Shown here piece by piece: positions 7,140-9,127 of a stretch of 9,127 nt of DNA. The stretch covers positions 1-9,127 of the forward strand of contig JAPOYQ010000384.1 in assembly GCA_026706505.1 (NCBI GenBank), read 5' to 3'. Made by a program: the position numbers and the translations under genes. The notes beneath the pieces were generated by a model. That model was given only the letters and a program-made list of their open reading frames with translations. It was not told the origin of the DNA and did not search any database. Source of the DNA: Gemmatimonadota bacterium. Its GTDB lineage: Bacteria > Latescibacterota > UBA2968 > UBA8231. Each line of letters opens with the position of its first letter. The first letter of the stretch is position 1.

Positions 7140-8093
7140 TCAAGCGCCCGCAGCGCGAGTGCGAACTTGGTCGAGACCGACGGCCAACAGGAGCACTGCT
7201 CCGCGCGTTACATCCTGCCAGAAGCTCGACACATCCATCAGCGTCAGCCCGTTGTTGAGGGTGCCTAGGAGCAAGACCGCCAACAAGGTGCCCCAGACTG
7301 TGCCGCGCCCCCCGAAGAGACTCGTGCCACCGAGGATGACGGCGGCGATCACCGTCAACAAATGCTGTCCCGCTGCGTCGGGTGCTGCCGCGTAGAGCAT
7401 GGCCGCGAGGATGAGACCGCTGACCGCTCCGCTGAGGCCGGAGAGGACGTAGAGGATCATCAGGGTGCGGGCGACGGGAACGCCGACCAGTCGGCTGGCT
7501 TCGGCATTGCTGCCGGCGGCATAGACGAAGCGGCCAAAGCGGGTCCGCGCAAGCACCCAGCCGAGCGCGATATAAACCAGCAGCATCAGTACCAGCGGCA
7601 CCGGCAACCGCAAAAACTGGCCGCTGCCGATCCAGTTGAAACCGGGTTCCATCAGCGGCTTAGTCAGCCCGCCGGTCAGAACTAGGGCCAATCCACCGAT
7701 AACGCTCATCGTCCCCAGAGTGGCGATCAGCGAGTTGAGCCCGAGGCGCACAACCAACAAGCCATTGAGCAGCCCAATGCCCCCGCCCAGCGCCAGCGCG
7801 ATGAGACAGGCCGCGACAATGCCGACACCCGAGGCGTGGAGCAGCGCGACGACGACCCCGGCCAGCCCGGCGACCGCGGCCACCGACAGATCGAGGCCCC
7901 CGGCGATGATCAGCGGCGTTTGCAACGCGCACATCAAGCCAATAAAGGCCATATTGGCACCGATACTCACCATATTGTCGAAGGACAAAAACCAAGGTGA
8001 GAGTACGCTGAAGAGCACGGCGACCAAGAGGTAGAACATCAATAACAAAGCGACGCCCGCACCGGGGCGGTTCAATAAGGTAGCAATGCTCAT
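7140..8093 (-). CDS. ABC sugar-type importer permease (RbsC/XylH family)
   Basis: A 317-residue inner-membrane permease of the carbohydrate-uptake-2 type (ribose/xylose/galactose/autoinducer-2 family), length normal. Signatures: IIAGGLDLSVAAVAGLAGV (62-80), GLNSLIATLGTMSVIGGLALV (starting at 118), GSNAEASRLVGVPVAR (194-209) forming the coupling loop to the ATPase, and VILGGTSLFGGRGTVWGTLL (252-271), ending in GAVLLLAVGLDQ. About eight to ten hydrophobic segments are visible. The start ATG at 8093 overlaps the ATPase stop as ATGA, so the two are translationally coupled; an open frame extending to 8261 is Arg-rich and unrelated. The substrate is probably a sugar or sugar-like compound, but the periplasmic binding protein that would tell is not in the window. 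Confidence 0.93.
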   Translation of the reverse strand: MSIATLLNRPGAGVALLLMFYLLVAVLFSVLSPWFLSFDNMVSIGANMAFIGLMCALQTPLIIAGGLDLSVAAVAGLAGVVVALLHASGVGIVAACLIALALGGGIGLLNGLLVVRLGLNSLIATLGTMSVIGGLALVLTGGLTKPLMEPGFNWIGSGQFLRLPVPLVLMLLVYIALGWVLARTRFGRFVYAAGSNAEASRLVGVPVARTLMILYVLSGLSGAVSGLILAAMLYAAAPDAAGQHLLTVIAAVILGGTSLFGGRGTVWGTLLAVLLLGTLNNGLTLMDVSSFWQDVTRGAVLLLAVGLDQVRTRAAGA

Positions 8094-9127
8094 GGATGAT
8101 CTTTCGCAGTCGGAGTATGGAGCAAGTCGGCTGGATCTGCGCCGCTGGAAAAGTAGCTGGACACCCGACCGCGGTCGAGCACGATGGAACGGTCGCAGAC
8201 GCCAGCGACTTCTTCGGCGTCGGAGGAAATCAAGAGTACGGCAAGGCCCTGTTGGGTCCACTGCCGCAGCGCCAAGTAGAGCTCGTGGCGAGCGCCCACG
8301 TCCACACCTCGGGTCGGTTCTTCGAGGATGAGCACCTTGAGGCCCTCGACCAGCCAGCGGGCTAAGCAGGCTTTTTGCTGATTGCCGCCCGAGAGCAAGC
8401 GCAGCGGCTGGTCGAGGTGGGCGGCGCGAATCTCCAAGCGGTCGATCCAGCTTTGCGCGTGGTTTGCTTCGCGTGGCTTGGACACGGAGAACAAACGCGC
8501 GAAGCGGTCGATAAAGGGCAAGGTGATATTGGCGCTGACGCCGAGGTCGGGGACGATGCCCTCGCGCTGGCGTTCGGCGGCCACGAAACCAATGCCCACG
8601 TCGCGGCCCTGGCGTGGGTTAGCGGGGGTATAGAAGGTGCCCCCGAGCTCAATGCGTGCGCCGGGCAGTGGCCCCAATGCGCCGTAGATGGCCCGGCCAA
8701 GTTGGTCGATCCCCGAGCCGAGCAAGCCGAAGACGCCGAGAATCTCGCCTCGGTGGAGCGCAAAGGATACGCTGTCGAGCGCACTGGGTAGGCTGAGGTT
8801 TTCGACTTCTAGCGCAATCTCGCCGATGCTGGTGCCGCGCGGCGGGTAGAGTTCGTCAACCGTGGTGCCGAGCATGGCGTCGAGGACATCGCGCCGCGAA
8901 GCGGTGGCGGTGGCGAAGTCACCGGCGTTTAGTCCGTCGCGGAGTACGGTGATGCGGTCGGCGATCTCGAAGACCTCGTCGAGGTAGTGGGAGATGTAGA
9001 TGATGCCGATCTGCTGCGCCTTGAGCCGCTCGACGACGGCGAAGAGCGCTTGGACCTCGCGGTCGGCAAGGGAGGCGGTCGTAGCCGCGGAGATCGCTCC
9101 GCTGGTGGGCCGGTCCAGGGAACGGAT
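8090..9127 (-). CDS. ABC sugar-type importer ATPase (RbsA/MglA family), N-terminal part outside window
   Basis: The last 345 residues of a double-ABC ATPase (family length about 500) that powers the adjacent permease. The frame runs open to the window edge; the ATG at 8875 is internal. Visible from the first ABC unit: LDRPTS, LADREVQALF, then the switch region IYISHYLDEVFEIADRITVLRDG, typical of the family. The second unit has FALHRGEILGVFGLLGSGIDQL (degenerate Walker A region), the signature LSGGNQQKACLARWL, Walker B LILEEPTRGVDVGARHELY and the switch ISSDAEEV. Two oddities: the first Walker B reads LDRPT rather than LDEPT, with about nine extra residues before LADREV, and the second has Glu for the usual Walker B Asp. 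The first could be an assembly fault near the edge. The family is certain; the sugar is unknown. Confidence 0.92.
   Translation of the reverse strand: MRSLDRPTSGAISAATTASLADREVQALFAVVERLKAQQIGIIYISHYLDEVFEIADRITVLRDGLNAGDFATATASRRDVLDAMLGTTVDELYPPRGTSIGEIALEVENLSLPSALDSVSFALHRGEILGVFGLLGSGIDQLGRAIYGALGPLPGARIELGGTFYTPANPRQGRDVGIGFVAAERQREGIVPDLGVSANITLPFIDRFARLFSVSKPREANHAQSWIDRLEIRAAHLDQPLRLLSGGNQQKACLARWLVEGLKVLILEEPTRGVDVGARHELYLALRQWTQQGLAVLLISSDAEEVAGVCDRSIVLDRGRVSSYFSSGADPADLLHTPTAKDHP

Noticed and set aside
7144..8261. N-terminally extended permease starting at 8261
   Set aside because: The extra 56 residues are Arg-rich and hydrophilic, unlike permeases, and lie over the ATPase coding region; the ATGA junction at 8090-8093 gives a normal RbsC-type start.
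8090..8875. Stand-alone 261-residue ATPase starting at ATG 8875
   Set aside because: The same frame continues without a stop to the window edge and encodes the matching first ABC unit (ISHYLDEVFEIADRITVLRDG), so 8875 is an internal methionine.

Overview
The window is a gene-dense, GC-rich (roughly 60 percent by eye) piece of bacterial chromosome, cut inside a gene at both ends. The best hint of the host is a secreted protein (5254-7083, minus) whose C-terminus is a FlgD-Ig/type IX-secretion-type domain (NPFN start, YNVLGQ core, SGVY near the end). This, with neighbouring RraA-family, phytanoyl-CoA dioxygenase and Gfo/Idh/MocA genes, suggests an uncultured member of the FCB group such as Latescibacterota. 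Poribacteria or a related lineage is also possible. The placement is an inference from gene content.

Left block (1-2691, plus): three tightly packed catabolic-looking genes. They are a Gfo/Idh/MocA NAD(P)-dependent dehydrogenase (5' end outside the window), a CaiD-like crotonase 3 bases after it, and a long RraA-family (HMG-aldolase-like) protein. They look like one operon for oxidation, CoA-ester hydration/isomerisation and possibly aldol or decarboxylation chemistry on an unidentified organic acid. A PhyH-type Fe(II)/2-oxoglutarate oxygenase (2672-3454, minus) converges on it, and the two stop-codon ends overlap by 20 bases.

Middle block (3455-5081): a divergent promoter region, then a probable 15-codon leader ORF with a strong ribosome binding site, ending one base before pnuC. 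pnuC encodes a PnuC-family vitamin transporter and is followed 15 bases later by pheA, a monofunctional prephenate dehydratase with an ACT domain. A long-looped intrinsic terminator at 5150-5222 lies between pheA and the converging minus-strand genes, oriented for the latter.

Right block (5254-9127, minus): an ABC sugar-type importer. The ATPase (RbsA/MglA type, N-terminal part outside the window) overlaps its permease (RbsC type) by an ATGA junction. After a 56-base gap comes a secreted protein with two tandem Cache-like modules, an Ig-like segment and the T9SS-type tail. The arrangement suggests an extracellular or surface ligand-binding protein made together with a sugar importer. It is the least conventional gene set here and the main candidate for something undescribed.
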